27,710 bases of DNA, from assembly GCA_024404065.1 (NCBI GenBank), contig JAKSQR010000004.1, positions 1-27,710 on the forward strand. Direction: 5' to 3'. The stretch's first letter is position 1. The number at the start of each line of letters is the position of its first letter. The notes under the pieces were generated by a model that was not told where the DNA came from, ran no database searches, and was given only the letters and a program-made list of their open reading frames with translations. Shown piece after piece: positions 1-7,130 of this stretch. The stretch is from Clostridia bacterium (lineage in GTDB: Bacteria; Bacillota; Clostridia; Oscillospirales; Acutalibacteraceae). The position numbers were made by a program, and so were the translations under genes.

Positions 1-29
1 AAACAACGGAGCAGTGTTGAACTGCTCCG
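1..29 (-). terminator. Intrinsic terminator of the SDR-family gene
   Basis: A perfect 9-bp inverted repeat (7-15 with 21-29, 5-nt loop) lies 25 nt past the stop codon of the minus-strand gene. On the minus strand it is followed by TTGTTT up to the window edge, so the U-tract is only partly visible. Confidence 0.65.
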
Positions 30-54
30 CCGGAAAATTTATGAGTAAATTAAA

Positions 55-1077
55 TTATTCGCTCTTCATTTCAAGGAGCTTTGCTTTGCCTTCATAAGCA
101 GCAACAGATACTTTGATTGAATCAAAGATAGCAGCCTTGATATCGTCTTCAGTAGCGCCACGCTCTTCAGCATACTTTCTGTCGATGAAGAGGTTGTAAT
201 CCATGATGTCAGGAAGATGGTCAACATCGATACCTGATTCAATACCCTTAGCAGCATATTCCTTCTTAACGCTGCCAAGACCCATTCTCATCATCCATGG
301 GGGAATGCTAAGGATCTTTCTGTTAGCGCCCATTCCTCTTGCATCGTAAACGATTTTAAGGAATTCTTTCCATGTCTGGTTGTACATACCGATAGGTGTA
401 GCTTCAAAGCCCTGATTTGCTCTTTCAGCTGAACCGCAGATAACTTCACCAACCTGACGGCAGGTAAGCATTGCTGTACCACCACCGGGATACATTGTGA
501 GGGGAAGCTTATCCATCATCTTAATCTGCTCAATAAGGATAACCCAAACAGGCTTTCTGCCGGGCTGAGTACCGAAGATGTAAGGAAGCTCAAGAACTTC
601 AACGCTGAAGTTTTCGTCACACATATCTTCGCAAACCTTTTCCTGTGCGATTCTTGATCTGATGTAGGGGTTGTACTTTGTGCACTCTAATTCAGGCTTA
701 ATCTTATCAAGGTATGAGAAGTAAGAACCGAGAACAACAGCTCTTCTTAAGCCTGCCTTCTTGCAGAGAGGTAACATTCTCTCAAGGGGAGCGATGTTGA
801 ATTTCTTATATGCTTCGTAAACAGGAGCAGGGAATTCAACTCTTTCGTCAATACCAGCAGCAAAGATGAATACTTCGTTGCCTTTGAGCATTTCAAGGAT
901 TTCTTCATCACTCTTCTTGTTGATATCGCCCATGATGAGGTCCATCTCTTCGGGGATAGGAGCTCCTTCGGGGAGAGGGGGAAGAGCAACAGAAGTTACC
1001 TTGTGGCCATGCTTGATGAGCTGGATAGCAGCTTCACAACCAAGAAGACCAGTACCGCCAATCATAAATACATTCAT
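55..1077 (-). CDS. NAD(P)-dependent epimerase/dehydratase family protein (atypical extended SDR)
   Basis: A 340-residue protein of the extended short-chain dehydrogenase fold. The N-terminal dinucleotide-binding motif GGTGLLG is at residues 7-13, followed by an acidic G-D-I at 50-52, as in nucleotide-sugar epimerases and related NAD(P)-binding proteins. The usual catalytic Tyr-x-x-x-Lys appears as Y138-I-R-S-R142, with Arg in place of Lys, so the reaction may differ from classical epimerases or be absent; the substrate is not predictable. There is no signal peptide, so it should be cytoplasmic. The ATG is preceded by AAGGAGG at a good distance. The gene sits downstream of an MFS transporter but has its own promoter and both genes have terminators, so they are probably separate transcripts. 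Family assignment is firm; function is unknown. Confidence 0.85.
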   Translation of the reverse strand: MNVFMIGGTGLLGCEAAIQLIKHGHKVTSVALPPLPEGAPIPEEMDLIMGDINKKSDEEILEMLKGNEVFIFAAGIDERVEFPAPVYEAYKKFNIAPLERMLPLCKKAGLRRAVVLGSYFSYLDKIKPELECTKYNPYIRSRIAQEKVCEDMCDENFSVEVLELPYIFGTQPGRKPVWVILIEQIKMMDKLPLTMYPGGGTAMLTCRQVGEVICGSAERANQGFEATPIGMYNQTWKEFLKIVYDARGMGANRKILSIPPWMMRMGLGSVKKEYAAKGIESGIDVDHLPDIMDYNLFIDRKYAEERGATEDDIKAAIFDSIKVSVAAYEGKAKLLEMKSE

Positions 1078-1111
1078 TGGAAAATCCTCCTTAAATAATA
1101 CATGCGTAATA

Positions 1112-1140
1112 ATATTATAACAAAATATTTATTTAGTCAA
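1112..1140 (-). promoter_or_regulatory. Sigma-A promoter of the SDR-family gene
   Basis: On the minus strand TTGACT (1140-1135) is followed after 17 nt by TAATAT (1117-1112). An overlapping TATAAT (1119-1114) at 15-nt spacing is an alternative -10. It lies about 40 nt upstream of the start codon. Confidence 0.6.
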
Positions 1141-1204
1141 GCAAAAATTAGGCAATGTTACATCATAGCGGTTATTGATAAAATACACAGTTTTAATCGG
1201 GCAT

Positions 1205-1234
1205 AAAAAATCTCCCCTGAATGAACAGGGGAGA
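1205..1234 (-). terminator. Intrinsic terminator of the MFS transporter gene
   Basis: A 9-bp stem (1211-1219 with 1226-1234, 6-nt loop) rich in G-C pairs is followed on the minus strand by six T. It lies about 30 nt past the transporter stop codon. Confidence 0.85.
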
Positions 1235-1262
1235 AATAAGAATTATTCAAATGCTAACTTTA

Positions 1263-2648
1263 TCAGTCTTCGTTTTCTTCTCTGATTTTATCAATCATTT
1301 CATCAGAGATAGTCTGGGTTTCACCGTGCTTAACCTGTGACATGCAAAGAAGTGCAAGTGCGAAGCAAACGGGGCAGTAAACAAAGAGTGACCAGTAGTT
1401 AGGCTCACCAGTTGAGCCGATTGCCTTAGTAGCGTCAAACATAGCACCAACAACAACGGGACCTACGATAGAAGCAGAGAAGGTAGCTGTGTAGTAGTAG
1501 CCTGTGAAGGTACCAACTCTTTCCATACCACCGATTTCAAGTACAAGGGGAAGGGTGTTGATTGTAACGAATGCAATGAAGATACCGCCAAAGATAATTG
1601 CAACATAAAGAAGTACCATTGCCTTTGTAAGGAAGTAAGCAAGGAAGAGTACAAGTACGCCTATCCAGCCACCCATAATGGTTTTCTTTCTGCCGAATTT
1701 CTGACCAAGCTTACCTGCAGGGATAGCACCTATAACGGTAGCTGCTGCAAAGAGGGTAATGATAAGTGAAGCATTTGCCTCTGTGAAACCAAGCTCATAC
1801 TTTGCAAAGGTTGTAAAGTAAGTGTTGATTGAGTCTGTTGCGTTTGAGTTGAAGAAAAGAGCTACAAGCATAAAGATAAGGCTCTTGATTTCGCCCTTTG
1901 TAAGGTTCATAGCTTTAACGCCTGTTTTACCTTCTGCCTTAGCCTTGTTCTTTTCGTACTCAGCCTGAATTTCTGCGGACTCTGCCTTTGAAATTCTGTT
2001 ATCAGGCTCACGTACTACAAATACAACAACAAAGAGGCAAAGTACCATGATGATGGCACCGAAAAGGAATACGTTATTTCTTATAGCTGCTTCGCTTGTG
2101 CCTTCGGGCATAAGCATTGTGATAATTTTACCTGCGAGTGTACCAAGTACAACACCAACGCCGCCCATAATGTTGATAACTGCGTTACCTTCGCCTCTGA
2201 TTTCTGAGGGAGTGAAGTCAGGCATAAGGGCAACAACGGGTGAACGCCATGTGGACATAATGAAGTTGAATACAATAATATCAAGCATCAGTACGCCGAG
2301 TATGCTGATTCTTGGAATGAAGATGAAAAGAAGTGCGCAGAGGGGAACACCATACATCAGGAAGGGAGTTCTCTTACCAAATCTTGTGTGAGTTCTGTCT
2401 GAGATTCTGCCGAAAAGGGGCTGGAATACAACACCGAAAACATTATCAATAACCATGATAATACCAACAGCTGTACCTGACCATGCAAGGTTAGCTATGG
2501 TTGAGTTTTCCTTGAGGATAAGGGGAACATAGGCATTGTAAATAATCCATGCAATCTGTACTGCCATAAAGCCGAAGCCTGTAAAGGCAGTGTGCAGATA
2601 ATTGAGCTTGCCGTTAGGCTTAGCACAATAAAGTGTGTTTGAATTCAT
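1263..2648 (-). CDS. MFS transporter, probable sugar:cation symporter (SLC45/GPH-like)
   Basis: A 461-residue integral membrane protein with about 12 hydrophobic spans, as expected for the major facilitator superfamily. Two signature loops are visible: a D-R-T-H-T-R-F-G-K-R-T stretch between the second and third spans, and G-Q-K-F-G-R-K-K in the second half, the duplicated MFS loop. The pattern resembles SLC45-type and GPH sugar:cation symporters, so import of a glycoside is likely, but the substrate cannot be read. The start is ATG 2648 (MNSNTLY), which has AAGGAGA just upstream; an in-frame ATG at 2690 lies in the 5' leader, ahead of a hairpin and without a ribosome binding site. It is monocistronic with its own promoter and terminator. 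No dedicated glycosidase lies directly beside it. Confidence 0.88.
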   Translation of the reverse strand: MNSNTLYCAKPNGKLNYLHTAFTGFGFMAVQIAWIIYNAYVPLILKENSTIANLAWSGTAVGIIMVIDNVFGVVFQPLFGRISDRTHTRFGKRTPFLMYGVPLCALLFIFIPRISILGVLMLDIIVFNFIMSTWRSPVVALMPDFTPSEIRGEGNAVINIMGGVGVVLGTLAGKIITMLMPEGTSEAAIRNNVFLFGAIIMVLCLFVVVFVVREPDNRISKAESAEIQAEYEKNKAKAEGKTGVKAMNLTKGEIKSLIFMLVALFFNSNATDSINTYFTTFAKYELGFTEANASLIITLFAAATVIGAIPAGKLGQKFGRKKTIMGGWIGVLVLFLAYFLTKAMVLLYVAIIFGGIFIAFVTINTLPLVLEIGGMERVGTFTGYYYTATFSASIVGPVVVGAMFDATKAIGSTGEPNYWSLFVYCPVCFALALLCMSQVKHGETQTISDEMIDKIREENED

Positions 2649-2666
2649 TTGTCTTTCTCCTTTTTT

Positions 2667-2691
2667 GGTGGGTTTTAGCACACACCCCACC
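2667..2691 (-). other. Hairpin in the 5' leader of the MFS transporter gene
   Basis: GGTGGG (2667-2672) and CCCACC (2686-2691) form a 6-bp all-GC-rich stem with a 13-nt loop just upstream of the transporter's Shine-Dalgarno. It could modulate mRNA stability or translation. This is a structural observation only. Confidence 0.4.
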
Positions 2692-2704
2692 TATTGTAAT
2701 GGGT

Positions 2705-2733
2705 ATTATAGCACCTTTATCGCAATAAATAAA
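2705..2733 (-). promoter_or_regulatory. Promoter of the MFS transporter gene
   Basis: A perfect TATAAT (2710-2705 on the minus strand) lies 17 nt from a weak -35, TTTATT (2733-2728). The predicted start is near 2698, giving a leader of about 50 nt. The weak -35 suggests an activator or a low basal level. Confidence 0.5.
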
Positions 2734-2773
2734 TACTTAATTTATCCTAATTTCGTTGGTCAAATTCGCTTTA

Positions 2774-2802
2774 TTGACTAAAAATAAGCAAAGTGATATA
2801 AT
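2774..2802 (+). promoter_or_regulatory. Sigma-A promoter of the nudF-maf-pepP operon
   Basis: TTGACT (2774-2779), a 17-nt spacer and TATAAT (2797-2802) give a near-consensus promoter. The predicted start near 2809 lies downstream of the ATG at 2756, which rules that ATG out as the start of the Nudix gene. Confidence 0.8.
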
Positions 2803-2827
2803 CACAAAAAATTCAGGAGGTGGCAAA

Positions 2828-3373
2828 GTGGACTTTACAGAAAACACAATTGAGAGTGAGATTTTGTTTGAGGGTAAAATTTTAACTCTTAAAAAGGATA
2901 AAGTCAGCCTGCCCAATGGCGGCACCTCATTCAGAGAGATAGTTGAGCATCACGGCGGTGTATGTATTGCACCCATTACTGATGATAACGAATTTATCTT
3001 TGTGCGTCAGTACAGATATGCTTACAGCGAAATGGTGCTTGAGCTTCCTGCAGGTAAGCTGGAAAAAGGGGAGGATAACCTTGATGCCGGCATACGTGAG
3101 CTGGAGGAAGAAACAGGCATGGTTGCGGATAAGATAATCAGCCTGGGTCATTGCTATCCTTCGCCCGGCTATACAAATGAATATATCTATCTTTATGCTG
3201 CAAAGGGTCTGCACGAAACAGAGCAGAAGCTTGATGCGGATGAGTTTCTTGCCCTTGAAAGAATCCCTGTTGAAAAAGCAGTTGAGATGGTAATGAATAA
3301 CGAAATATATGACTCAAAAACCCAGATAATAATTCTGAAGGTTAATGAGCTTATGAAAAAGGGTGAAATCTGA
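2828..3373 (+). CDS. nudF: ADP-ribose pyrophosphatase (Nudix hydrolase, NudF type)
   Basis: A 181-residue Nudix hydrolase expected to cleave ADP-ribose to AMP and ribose-5-phosphate in the cytoplasm. The full Nudix box G-x5-E-x7-R-E-L-x-E-E-x-G is present (GKLEKGE followed by RELEEETG), with the upstream ELPAG segment typical of ADP-ribose pyrophosphatases. The chosen start is GTG 2828, preceded by AGGAGG (2815-2820); the longer reading from ATG 2756 would begin upstream of the promoter. It is the first gene of a three-gene operon: its stop overlaps the maf start by one base (TGATG). Substrate class is inferred from the whole sequence and length, as the Nudix box alone does not set specificity. 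Confidence 0.88.
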   Translation: MDFTENTIESEILFEGKILTLKKDKVSLPNGGTSFREIVEHHGGVCIAPITDDNEFIFVRQYRYAYSEMVLELPAGKLEKGEDNLDAGIRELEEETGMVADKIISLGHCYPSPGYTNEYIYLYAAKGLHETEQKLDADEFLALERIPVEKAVEMVMNNEIYDSKTQIIILKVNELMKKGEI

Positions 3374-3942
3374 TGAGTAAGGTAATACTTGCATCTTCTT
3401 CCCCAAGAAGGAGAGAGCTTCTTGACAAGGCAGAGATTAAATACTCACTTTGTATCAAGAGTGTAGACGAAAAAATTCCCGTAGGTATGAGCGCTGATGA
3501 GGCTGTTGAATACCTTGCATTGCTTAAGGCAGAGGCAGTTTCACAGGTCAATGATGAGGCTGTTGTAATAGGTGCAGATACAGTAGTAGTGCTTGATGGC
3601 GAAATTTTAGGTAAGCCCGCAAATGAGGAAGAGGCAATCAATATGCTTTTAAGCCTTTCAGGCAGAGAGCATAAGGTTATTACAGGCGTTGCACTTGTTC
3701 GTGGTAAAAGGCACAAGGCTTTTCATGTAACCACAAAGGTTAAGTTTTATGATATAGGCTACAGTGAGGCTGTACATTATGTAAAATCAGGTGAGCCTAT
3801 GGATAAAGCAGGTGCTTATGGCATACAGGGCAAGGGCGGAATTTTTATAGAAAAAATTGATGGCGATTACTACAATGTGGTAGGTCTTCCCATTGCAAGG
3901 CTTGTAAGAGAGCTGAGAGTATTTCAGGGCGAAGGTGAATGA
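3373..3942 (+). CDS. maf: Maf family nucleoside triphosphate pyrophosphatase
   Basis: A 189-residue Maf protein, the family that hydrolyses dTTP, UTP or modified nucleoside triphosphates to monophosphates and is linked to septum control and pool sanitation. Visible motifs are the N-terminal A-S-S-S-P-R-R (phosphate binding, residues 7-13), the S-V-D-E segment, G-A-D-T with the likely catalytic Asp69, the G-K-P loop, G-R-x-H-x-V-x-T-G, and the C-terminal K-A-G-A-Y-G-I-Q-G. Length is normal. Translation is probably coupled to the Nudix gene by the one-base overlap; both proteins are nucleotide-cleansing hydrolases, which fits their shared operon. The dTTP/UTP preference of this subfamily is family knowledge rather than something shown here. 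Confidence 0.92.
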   Translation: MSKVILASSSPRRRELLDKAEIKYSLCIKSVDEKIPVGMSADEAVEYLALLKAEAVSQVNDEAVVIGADTVVVLDGEILGKPANEEEAINMLLSLSGREHKVITGVALVRGKRHKAFHVTTKVKFYDIGYSEAVHYVKSGEPMDKAGAYGIQGKGGIFIEKIDGDYYNVVGLPIARLVRELRVFQGEGE

Positions 3943-3944
3943 TA

Positions 3945-5018
3945 ATGGCAGAGGAGATAAACAGCATTTCTGTGCTTAAATCAGGGCTTCAGAAATTTGA
4001 GGCATATATAGTTTCTTCCACCGAAAATATCAGATACCTGACCGACTTCAGCTTAGATGATGGCTACCTGATTATCACAGATAAAAAGGCATATCTTTTT
4101 GCCGATGGAAGGTACATTGAAGCGGCTGAAAATGAAGCAAAAAACTGTGATGAAATTGTGCTTCTCAAAAAGGCATCTGAGCAGCTTAATGAAATACTGA
4201 AAAACGCAGGCGTATCAAGGGTTTACACAGAGGGCGAAAAGCTTTCAGTTGCAGATTTTCAGAGCCTTAAAAAGTGGCTTGAATGCGAAGTGAAATCCGA
4301 AAAAACTGATGATGAAATCAAAGCCCTGAGAAGGGTAAAATCACAGGAAGAAAAAAGCAGAATTATTGCCGCTCAGCGCATAGCAGAGAGAGCCTTTGAG
4401 CATATACTCACCTTCATCAGGGAAGGAGTTACGGAGAATGAAATCCGCCTTGAGCTTGAGTACTTTATGCTTAAAAACGGAGCGGAGGATTTATCCTTCA
4501 AAACTATCGCTTTAAGTGGCAGAAATACATCTATGCCCCATGGTGTGCCTACCGATAAAAAGGTAGAAAAAGGCGATTTTGTCACTATGGATTACGGCGC
4601 AATGGTAAAGGGCTATCACAGTGATATGACCCGCACAGTTGCAGTAGGCTTTGTAAGGGAAAAGCAGATTGAAATATACAACACAGTGCTTGCTGCACAG
4701 CAGGCTTGCTATGAAGCAGTAAAAGCGGGTATTTCCTGCAAGGATGCAGATGCAGCCGCAAGGCAGGTAATTGAGGAAGCCGGCTATGGTCAGTTTTTTA
4801 CTCACAGCACAGGTCACGGTGTAGGCATTGATATTCATGAGGCGCCTAATCTTTCACCCCGCAGTGAGCTTATTCTCAAGGCAGGGGATGTGGTTACAGA
4901 TGAGCCCGGTATTTATATTCCAGGTGTGTTTGGTGTAAGAATTGAAGATATGCTTTACGTAACCGAAGATGGTTGCGAAAACCTGACAAAGGCAGAAAAA
5001 TCACTGATTGTACTGTGA
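3945..5018 (+). CDS. Xaa-Pro aminopeptidase/dipeptidase, peptidase family M24B
   Basis: A 357-residue cytoplasmic metallopeptidase that removes residues ahead of proline. An N-terminal creatinase-like domain (about 1-125) precedes the pita-bread catalytic domain. The five metal ligands are recognisable: Asp in MDYGA (about residue 216), Asp in HSDMTR, His in GHGVG, Glu in DEPGIY and Glu in RIEDM. Start choice: ATG 3939 overlaps the maf stop (ATGA), but the Shine-Dalgarno-like GAAGGTGA (3931-3938) is better spaced for ATG 3945, which is used here; the difference is two residues. It is the last gene of the operon, followed by a separate promoter for EF-P. PepQ, PepP or YqhT-type naming cannot be settled by eye; the pairing with EF-P is common in Firmicutes. 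Confidence 0.9.
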   Translation: MAEEINSISVLKSGLQKFEAYIVSSTENIRYLTDFSLDDGYLIITDKKAYLFADGRYIEAAENEAKNCDEIVLLKKASEQLNEILKNAGVSRVYTEGEKLSVADFQSLKKWLECEVKSEKTDDEIKALRRVKSQEEKSRIIAAQRIAERAFEHILTFIREGVTENEIRLELEYFMLKNGAEDLSFKTIALSGRNTSMPHGVPTDKKVEKGDFVTMDYGAMVKGYHSDMTRTVAVGFVREKQIEIYNTVLAAQQACYEAVKAGISCKDADAAARQVIEEAGYGQFFTHSTGHGVGIDIHEAPNLSPRSELILKAGDVVTDEPGIYIPGVFGVRIEDMLYVTEDGCENLTKAEKSLIVL

Positions 5019-5033
5019 TTTTTGAAAAATATC

Positions 5034-5062
5034 TTGAAATACATAGAAAAATAGTATATTAT
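5034..5062 (+). promoter_or_regulatory. Sigma-A promoter of efp
   Basis: TTGAAA (5034-5039), a 17-nt spacer and TATTAT (5057-5062) lie in the 88-nt gap before efp. No terminator is visible between the peptidase gene and efp, so read-through from the upstream operon is also possible. Confidence 0.6.
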
Positions 5063-5106
5063 AAGTCCGTTAAACTAAATTTCTTTATTAAGAAGGAGAA
5101 AAATTT

Positions 5107-5664
5107 ATGGTATCAGCAGGCGATTTCAGAAATGGTGTTACCTTCGAAATGGAAGGTAAAGTTTACCAGATTATCGAATTCCAGCACGTTAAGCCCGGTA
5201 AAGGCGCTGCATTCGTAAGAACAAAGATCAGAGACGTTGTTGGTGGCGCAGTTGTTGAGCGTACTTTCAACCCCACAGATAAGTTCCCCACCGCTTACAT
5301 TGAGCGTAAGGATATGGAATACTCATACAACGATGGCGATCTTTACTACTTCATGGATCCTGAAACATACGATATGGTTCCCATCGGCGCAGCTACTCTT
5401 CCTGACAGCTTCAAGTTTGTTAAGGAAAACGAAACCTGCCGTATTCTTTCATACAAGGGCAGCGTATTCGGTGTAGAGCCCCCCAACAATGTTGTTCTTC
5501 AGGTTACCCAGACAGACCCCGGCTTTGCTGGCAACACAGCTACTAACGCTACTAAGCCCGCAACTGTTGAAACAGGTGCTGAGGTTAAGGTTCCTCTCTT
5601 TATCGAAGAGGGCGAAATGATTCAGATCGATACAAGAACTGGCGAATATCTCTCAAGAGCATAA
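5107..5664 (+). CDS. efp: Elongation factor P
   Basis: A 185-residue translation factor that binds between the ribosomal P and E sites and relieves stalling at polyproline. All three beta-barrel domains are present at normal length. The exposed loop of domain I reads H-V-K-P-G-K-G, placing the modifiable lysine at K32, the position that carries 5-aminopentanol in Bacillus; the modifying enzyme is not in this window. The C-terminus has the family pattern G-E-M-I-Q-I-D-T-R-T-G-E-Y-L-S-R-A. The start has AAGGAG about 8 nt upstream. It is probably co-transcribed with the following zinc-ribbon protein, 37 nt downstream. Confidence 0.97.
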   Translation: MVSAGDFRNGVTFEMEGKVYQIIEFQHVKPGKGAAFVRTKIRDVVGGAVVERTFNPTDKFPTAYIERKDMEYSYNDGDLYYFMDPETYDMVPIGAATLPDSFKFVKENETCRILSYKGSVFGVEPPNNVVLQVTQTDPGFAGNTATNATKPATVETGAEVKVPLFIEEGEMIQIDTRTGEYLSRA

Positions 5665-5701
5665 TTGCCTCTTTATTAAATTTCCGATTGGAGGGAATAC
5701 T

Positions 5702-6118
5702 ATGTCAATGACAGAAAAGGTTGCTTATCTCAAGGGCCTTGCAGATGGTATGGAGCTTGGTGAAGGCAAAAATGAAAAGCTTCTTAAGGCAATAATCGAC
5801 ACACTCGGCGAAATGGCAGAGACAGTTGATGATATTGATGGTGATCTTGATGCTTTCTGTGAGCAGCTTGACGCTGTTGATGAAGACCTTGCAGAGCTTG
5901 AAGAAGTTTTCTATGATGATGACATCGATTATGACGATGATTATGATTTTGATGACGACTTTGAGTATGAAGACGGCTTATATGATGTTGAATGTCCTTC
6001 CTGCGGCGAAGTAATCACAGTTGATGAAGAGATACTTGAAGAGGGTGGCATTGAGTGCCCCGCTTGCGGTGAAAATCTTGAATTTGACTTTGAATACGAC
6101 GAGGACGAAGAAGAATAA
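5702..6118 (+). CDS. CD1247-type zinc-ribbon protein with acidic linker
   Basis: A 138-residue protein with a conserved helical N-terminal part (about 1-65; MTEKVAYLKGLADGM start), an extremely acidic Asp/Tyr-rich linker (about 70-92), and a C-terminal zinc ribbon made of C-P-S-C-G-E and C-P-A-C-G-E. This matches the family that databases call CD1247 N-terminal domain-containing protein, typical of Clostridia and commonly found next to efp. Its function is not established. The start has GGAGGG six nt upstream. It ends 14 nt before a strong terminator, so it closes the efp transcript. The acidic linker makes a nucleic-acid mimic or charge-based protein contact conceivable, but this is speculation. 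Confidence 0.85.
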   Translation: MSMTEKVAYLKGLADGMELGEGKNEKLLKAIIDTLGEMAETVDDIDGDLDAFCEQLDAVDEDLAELEEVFYDDDIDYDDDYDFDDDFEYEDGLYDVECPSCGEVITVDEEILEEGGIECPACGENLEFDFEYDEDEEE

Positions 6119-6132
6119 TTCTTACAAAGCTT

Positions 6133-6158
6133 CCCCACTCAGCTGAGTGGGGATTTTT
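6133..6158 (+). terminator. Intrinsic terminator of the efp operon
   Basis: A perfect palindrome at 6133-6152 (8-9 bp stem once a small loop is left) is followed by ATTTTTTG. It lies 14 nt past the stop of the CD1247-type gene. Confidence 0.9.
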
Positions 6159-6180
6159 TGATTTTCAGCAGAGTTGTTTG

Positions 6181-6208
6181 TTGACAATTCAATATTTATT
6201 ATTACAAT
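6181..6208 (+). promoter_or_regulatory. Sigma-A promoter of the histidine phosphatase gene
   Basis: Consensus TTGACA (6181-6186), a 16-nt spacer and TACAAT (6203-6208). The expected start near 6215 is downstream of the in-frame ATG at 6174, so translation must begin at ATG 6228. Confidence 0.75.
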
Positions 6209-6227
6209 ATATTTCAGAGGTGATTTT

Positions 6228-6926
6228 ATGGAGCCCGTAATTCTCAGAGAAATATATCTTATCCGCCATGGCGAAAGCCTTAGTAATATAGGCATCGGCA
6301 CAGATACACCTGAGGGCAATTTTGACCCCCTGCTTTCTCCCCTTGGTGAAAAGCAGATTGAGTCCGCAGGCAAGTATCTTGCTGAAAAAGAGCTGGATGT
6401 TTTATACTCCAGCGGTTTAAGAAGGGCGGTGCAGACTGCGGCGGCAGTTGCAAAATATCAGCCGAAGGCAAATGAAGTAAATCTTATGCCGAAGCTTTGC
6501 GAAATAAGTATATCCCCCGACTATAAAGGTCACACACTTGATGAGCTTAAAAGCCTTGTGCCTCAGGCAAAGCTTAAGTATGCAGATGGTATAGAAAAAG
6601 AGAATTTTGCTGTGCCGGACCCCACTCCATGGGAGGATGAGGCAAGGTATTTTAACAGAGTTAAGGAAGTGCTTGACTATATAGATGAAAGATATAATAA
6701 TGGGGAAAAGGTAGGCATAGTATGCCACGCAGGGCTTATGACCTATTTTATCTTTTACATTTTAGGCTACCGTGATGCACAGCCGAATATGGATTTCAGC
6801 CTCTATAACACAAGCATTACAAAAATCAGATTTTATAAGCCCGGCACATACCCTTATGGTGATGTGATTTTCAGATACATAAACAGAGTAAACCATCTTG
6901 AGAAATACCCCGTAGATAAAGAATAA
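6228..6926 (+). CDS. Histidine phosphatase family protein (phosphoglycerate mutase-like)
   Basis: A 232-residue member of the branch 1 histidine phosphatase superfamily. The catalytic R-H-G motif is in L-I-R-H-G-E-S near residues 13-19, with the second half of the site at S-S-G-L-R-R-A-V-Q-T-A and the C-terminal proton-donor/His region at V-C-H-A-G-L-M. The substrate (phosphosugar, phosphoglycerate or other) cannot be set from sequence alone; family members include both mutases and broad phosphatases. ATG 6228 is preceded by AGAGGTGAT. It forms a single-gene unit bounded by a consensus promoter and a strong terminator. The protein has no signal peptide. Confidence 0.88.
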   Translation: MEPVILREIYLIRHGESLSNIGIGTDTPEGNFDPLLSPLGEKQIESAGKYLAEKELDVLYSSGLRRAVQTAAAVAKYQPKANEVNLMPKLCEISISPDYKGHTLDELKSLVPQAKLKYADGIEKENFAVPDPTPWEDEARYFNRVKEVLDYIDERYNNGEKVGIVCHAGLMTYFIFYILGYRDAQPNMDFSLYNTSITKIRFYKPGTYPYGDVIFRYINRVNHLEKYPVDKE

Positions 6927-6931
6927 GCTGC

Positions 6932-6960
6932 AAGGCCTCACATTGTGAGGTCTTATTTTT
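6932..6960 (+). terminator. Intrinsic terminator of the histidine phosphatase gene
   Basis: A 10-bp stem with one G-T pair (6932-6941 with 6945-6954, 3-nt loop) is followed by ATTTTTTG, just past the stop codon. Confidence 0.88.
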
Positions 6961-7069
6961 TGCCGTAATGCAGTTTGCAATACAGAAAAATACTATGTGA
7001 AAAGTTGCCAAAAAATTATAAGCAATTTTGCGCTTTATTCCAAAAATATTTTACTCATATTGTTTAATG

Positions 7070-7098
7070 TTGCTTATTATATTTATTTATGCTATATA
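7070..7098 (+). promoter_or_regulatory. Possible promoter of rmuC
   Basis: TTGCTT (7070-7075), a 17-nt spacer and TATATA (7093-7098) in a very AT-rich stretch; perfect TATAAT hexamers also occur at 7100-7105 and 7113-7118 without a good -35. The exact start is uncertain, but any of these places the ATG at 7089 inside the promoter. Confidence 0.4.
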
Positions 7099-7130
7099 TT
7101 ATAATATATAATTATAATGGGGGTGTATGT

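Noticed and set aside
7089..7130. ATG 7089 as the start of RmuC
   Set aside because: The stretch is promoter-like AT-rich DNA, has no Shine-Dalgarno and would add Ile/Tyr/Asn-rich residues before the membrane anchor; GTG 7131 has GGGGGTG upstream.
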